8,788 bases of DNA from Acidobacteriota bacterium (GTDB lineage Bacteria; Acidobacteriota; Terriglobia; UBA7540): NCBI GenBank assembly GCA_021789565.1, contig JAJYJL010000123.1:2754-11541 (forward strand), written 5' to 3'. A program made the position numbers and the translations under genes. The notes under the pieces were generated by a model. That model saw nothing but the letters and a program-made list of their open reading frames with translations. It searched no databases and had not been told where the DNA came from. Numbering within the stretch: the first letter of the stretch is position 1; each line of letters begins with the position of its first letter. Shown here in pieces: positions 6,744 to 8,788 of the stretch.

Positions 6744-7862
6744 CTACTGCACAAATCGCCTGAAGCTCAGGAACTTTACTTCCTGCTGCGCCTTGGTGGC
6801 GGCCGTCGGAGAATAGTAGTAGATAAAATCCGCGTCGACCGTTGACCGAACGCCCTGAGGCACATTGAATGTAAAAGTTTCTTTTCTGGTTTCCCTGGGC
6901 GCCAGGCGCGTGTCCGACACAACCTTTGCCGCATTCATAAAAACCAGGTCTTCGCTGTTGAGGACCTTGCCCTTCTCGTTCTCCACAACCCGGGTGAATA
7001 CTCGCTGGGCCTCGAGTGTTTTCCCGCTGAAAGGAGAAACTCTGACCTGCAGGATCAGCTTACGCAACGGCGACCCCGTAGGAACCATGTGACCAGCTCC
7101 CTGATTGGTCACATCCACCTCAACGTGCAACTGTCCGCCATCATGAGTTACCCGGAGTTGCCCGCGGATGGCTTTGTTGAGCTGCGTTAACGAGTGGCTG
7201 CCAGGCATCTGATGGAGATTGATACCATCGTTAGGCGTCCTCTTGACTCGTGGGTCCACCACTTCTCCCTCAACTGTGTACATGTGGCACGACTGACATC
7301 CTTTGTGCTCAGCGCTGTAAGGACCTTTCTGCCATTCGCTGTAAGTTGTCAGCACAGGAAATCCCAGCGAGTTCCGGTACTGGTGGCACGTTGCGCAAAG
7401 CAGCGATGATCTGTGCAACGCCGAGTAAGCCGTGCCATGCACAGGTGAAGTCACACCCTTCCAGGGACCCTCCATGATGTTGTTGTACTCCACAACTGCC
7501 TTGGGGTTTGGCCCGCTCATATTAACGCTTCGGACCGAGTGGCAATAATCACAGGTGATACCCTCCCAGCTTACCTTGAGCTTCAGCTCCAGATCGCCGG
7601 TCGCAGCCACAGTTGGAGAATGGCACCCCAGGCAGACGACCCGCGCATGAGGGCCGAGGTCGGAATCAGCCATCTGTAAGGCATCCTGGAACAGCCGGCT
7701 CTCCATTGCCTGCGAGTGTACTGATTCTTTCCACCCTTGCTCAATTGCGCGGTGGCAGCCACCGCAATACTCCGCGCTCAGCGGTCCTTGGGTCGCGGCC
7801 AGCAGAGTTAATGGCGTCAACGTCAGCAATAAGAAGACAGGCAGGCAGGAAGGCTTAACCAT
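6744..7862 (-). CDS. Pentaheme c-type cytochrome, c554-like, with C-terminal beta-rich domain
   Basis: A 372-residue exported cytochrome, first gene of the redox operon. A signal peptide (MVKPSCLP start, hydrophobic core 8-22, likely cleavage around LAA at 21-23) leads to a heme domain. Five CxxCH motifs start at residues 33, 77, 104, 156 and 189. Their arrangement recalls the cytochrome c554 group of multiheme electron carriers. From about 235 the chain is heme-free and rich in beta-strand-like segments, with GAGHMVPTG (256-264), a motif I associate with this type of multiheme cytochrome. There is no C-terminal anchor, so it is probably soluble outside the membrane or docked to the complex. 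The ATG is supported by GGAGG seven bases upstream. Being cotranscribed with Rieske and cytochrome b, it likely exchanges electrons with them, though a reductase role for a small substrate cannot be excluded. Confidence 0.88.
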   Translation of the reverse strand: MVKPSCLPVFLLLTLTPLTLLAATQGPLSAEYCGGCHRAIEQGWKESVHSQAMESRLFQDALQMADSDLGPHARVVCLGCHSPTVAATGDLELKLKVSWEGITCDYCHSVRSVNMSGPNPKAVVEYNNIMEGPWKGVTSPVHGTAYSALHRSSLLCATCHQYRNSLGFPVLTTYSEWQKGPYSAEHKGCQSCHMYTVEGEVVDPRVKRTPNDGINLHQMPGSHSLTQLNKAIRGQLRVTHDGGQLHVEVDVTNQGAGHMVPTGSPLRKLILQVRVSPFSGKTLEAQRVFTRVVENEKGKVLNSEDLVFMNAAKVVSDTRLAPRETRKETFTFNVPQGVRSTVDADFIYYYSPTAATKAQQEVKFLSFRRFVQ

Positions 7863-8143
7863 CCCCTACCCTCCGATGAAATTCAGATGTATCCCACAAC
7901 GCGCGCCGGCACCGTAGCGCCGCGTCTCACGCCCGCCATTCCGAATCCTTCGTAACGGGTCCCGAAGAGTGCCAGCTTTTTCCAAGCACAACCGCGCACC
8001 GTCTTCCGGCTCCGGCTGATGTTCGCAAACGGTCCGACAACCGCCTTATCCAAAGCCGTTGATGCCTTGCTTACCCGGAAACCTGCCAAACCCATACGGT
8101 GAAAAAGCCCATGCCGAATTCGTAAGACGCGATCAACGCGAGA
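7863..8143 (-). other. Long untranslated leader of the cytochrome operon
   Basis: About 280 bp separate the predicted start site from the ATG of the pentaheme cytochrome. I find no convincing gene here. A 70-codon minus-strand frame (8095-7883) has no ribosome-binding site or recognisable motif, and a 13-codon frame (8112-8071, MGFFTVWVWQVSG) also lacks one. The start-proximal part holds a direct repeat of AGACGCGA (8125-8132 and 8141-8148). I could not recognise a riboswitch or terminator, but length alone leaves room for RNA-level control or a second, closer promoter. Confidence 0.35.
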
Positions 8144-8156
8144 CGCGAATAATCTA
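8144..8156 (-). promoter_or_regulatory. Predicted -10 element and start site of the cytochrome operon
   Basis: TAGATT on the minus strand (8156-8151) matches four of six bases of TATAAT. It would place +1 at about 8144. No good -35 hexamer is present 17 bp upstream, as expected of an activator-dependent promoter. The call rests mainly on its exact spacing from the CRP-type palindrome. An overlapping GATTAT (8154-8149) would shift the start by two bases. Confidence 0.4.
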
Positions 8157-8177
8157 TCGGCGGATGTGCGTTGACGC

Positions 8178-8193
8178 TGTGACTCTGGTCACA
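8178..8193. promoter_or_regulatory. CRP/FNR-family operator (TGTGA-N6-TCACA)
   Basis: TGTGACTCTGGTCACA is a perfect inverted repeat with 6-bp arms around TCTG. It contains both half-sites of the classical CRP consensus, TGTGA and TCACA, at the required 6-bp spacing. Its centre (8185.5) lies 41.5 bp upstream of the start predicted from the -10-like hexamer at 8156-8151, the geometry of class II activation. The only confident gene it can serve downstream on the minus strand is the cytochrome operon. The FNR consensus (TTGAT-N4-ATCAA) is not matched, so a CRP-like or other family member with TGTGA specificity is more likely. Confidence 0.6.
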
Positions 8194-8296
8194 TTGCGGC
8201 GTGACCGATAGCACACGCGACTCCGAAACGCTCCGCACCACGATTACAAAGTGTTGATGCAATACCCAGGGAATGAATTTGAACGAAAAAACAAGT

Positions 8297-8373
8297 TGGT
8301 CGGGGCGCGCGGATTCGAACCGCGGACCTCTTGCGCCCAAGGCAAGCGCGCTACCAGGCTGCGCCACGCCCCG
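8297..8373 (-). tRNA. trnP(UGG): tRNA-Pro(UGG)
   Basis: A 77-nt cloverleaf folds perfectly on the minus strand. Acceptor: CGGGGCG/CGCCCCG, with the C1-G72 pair typical of bacterial tRNA-Pro. D-stem: GCGC/GCGC with a GG-containing loop. Anticodon stem: CTTGC/GCAAG around loop CTTGGGC, giving anticodon TGG (bases 34-36), which reads proline CCN codons. T-arm: CGCGG/CCGCG with loop TTCGAAT. Discriminator A73 is followed by an encoded CCA (8299-8297). The minus strand continues with TTGTTTTTTC, a T-run that may help terminate. It sits upstream of the cytochrome leader, about 100 bp before the CRP-type site, and is probably transcribed separately. Overlapping protein frames here are translations of the tRNA. 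Confidence 0.97.
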
Positions 8374-8404
8374 ACTTGGATCGGGTGAGCAGCGCGAGGC
8401 TAGT

Positions 8405-8752
8405 ATGTTTGACACCGTCCCCGCACCGCCAGCCAAAATCTATTCTGCCAAGCTTCGCCAGTTCAGTCCAGATGAATCTCGGAAGGTGTGGCGTATTCGG
8501 CTTGGCTCCGGGAGAACGAAGCTCGCCCGGCTACGAAAGATTTGTGCCGCCGCTCACAGAGGCGAAGCCAGCAGTTCACCTGAAAGTATGCCCTTTGAAT
8601 GGAAGCAGAAGGTCGAGACAAACGCCAGCCAAAACCCCTCGCTCTACGGACAAAGAAACGTTAAAATGCCAGCTTCTGCACCGGGCCCAAGCACGAGCAG
8701 ACAATTCCGCGCCGCAATGGCGGCAAAGAAGAAATTCGATGACCAACGATAA
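8405..8752 (+). CDS. Doubtful small hypothetical protein
   Basis: A 115-codon plus-strand frame begins at an ATG with GAGG five bases upstream. It encodes a basic, Ala/Ser/Lys-rich protein ending KKKFDDQR. I recognise no domain, signal peptide or membrane helix. In favour: a reasonable ribosome-binding site, and a possible next gene whose ATG overlaps its 3' end. Against: it starts only 31 bp from the divergent tRNA-Pro, leaving little room for a promoter; an antisense frame over 8576-8788 is also open; and the composition is not clearly coding. The longer version of this frame, beginning inside the tRNA, is certainly spurious. Confidence 0.25.
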   Translation: MFDTVPAPPAKIYSAKLRQFSPDESRKVWRIRLGSGRTKLARLRKICAAAHRGEASSSPESMPFEWKQKVETNASQNPSLYGQRNVKMPASAPGPSTSRQFRAAMAAKKKFDDQR

Positions 8753-8788
8753 TCGGGTTTCAATCACAAGGCTGATTGCAATTCCAGC
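8739..8788 (+). CDS. Possible 5' end of a plus-strand gene cut by the right edge
   Basis: An ATG at 8739, overlapping the end of the preceding frame by 14 bp, opens a reading frame that runs off the window as MTNDNRVSITRLIAIPA. The short polar start followed by a hydrophobic run looks like the beginning of a membrane protein. A purine-rich AAAGAAGAAA lies upstream but there is no clear Shine-Dalgarno. Too little is visible to assign a family. Confidence 0.3.
   Translation, partial: MTNDNRVSITRLIAIP

Noticed and set aside
7883..8095. 70-codon minus-strand frame in the leader
   Set aside because: There is no ribosome-binding site, known motif or signal sequence; it is likely a chance frame.
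8071..8112. 13-codon leader peptide with two Trp codons (possible attenuator)
   Set aside because: No Shine-Dalgarno and no alternative terminator/antiterminator hairpins that I could find. A Trp link to a cytochrome operon makes no sense.
8273..8404. N-terminal part of the 159-codon plus-strand frame
   Set aside because: SGRADSNRGPLAPKAS is the antisense translation of the tRNA. Only the part from the ATG at 8405 is kept as a doubtful call.
8071..8436. 121-codon minus-strand frame spanning the tRNA
   Set aside because: Its GVAQPGSALALGARG section is translated tRNA-Pro, a well-known annotation artefact.
8576..8767. 63-codon minus-strand frame with a CRHCGAEL zinc-ribbon-like stretch
   Set aside because: Only one Cys pair, a GTG start without a site, and it competes with the plus-strand frame. 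Not enough to call either strand firmly.

Overview
The window appears to be bacterial chromosome of moderate GC content (not computed). Every confidently called gene and the single tRNA lie on the minus strand. A soluble Hanks-type Ser/Thr kinase, a ROK-like sugar kinase paired with a PIG-L deacetylase, and a Rieske/cytochrome b complex flanked by multiheme c-type cytochromes suggest Acidobacteriota or a similar multiheme-rich respiratory lineage. This placement is inference from gene content only; no marker gene is present.

Layout from low to high coordinates. At 1-40 there may be the start of a minus-strand gene running off the left edge. At 135-1079 is a kinase-domain-only Ser/Thr protein kinase with its own predicted promoter (about 1154-1180). 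At 1330-3594 is a two-gene operon transcribed as ROK-like kinase, then PIG-L (LmbE-like) deacetylase. It has a strong sigma-70-like promoter (3657-3685) and a possible terminator hairpin (1269-1287). At 3783-7862 is a four-gene redox operon, transcribed in this order: pentaheme c554-like cytochrome, Rieske iron-sulfur protein, seven-helix cytochrome b (b6 plus subunit IV in one chain), nonaheme membrane-anchored cytochrome c. At 7863-8296 is a gene-free leader and regulatory region. It holds a CRP-type palindrome (8178-8193) centred 41.5 bp upstream of the start site predicted by a -10-like hexamer. At 8297-8373 is tRNA-Pro(UGG) with an encoded CCA. At 8374-8788 there are only weak plus-strand candidates.

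How the genes work together. The redox operon encodes what looks like a quinol:cytochrome c oxidoreductase. Cytochrome b and the Rieske protein would oxidise quinol in the membrane. The usual cytochrome c1 or f is absent from the operon, and 14 c-type heme sites on two exported cytochromes are positioned to take the electrons. The CRP/FNR-family site upstream suggests that the complex responds to respiratory or nutritional state. The ROK/PIG-L pair would fit amino-sugar or glycoconjugate metabolism (phosphorylation plus N-deacetylation), with unknown substrate.
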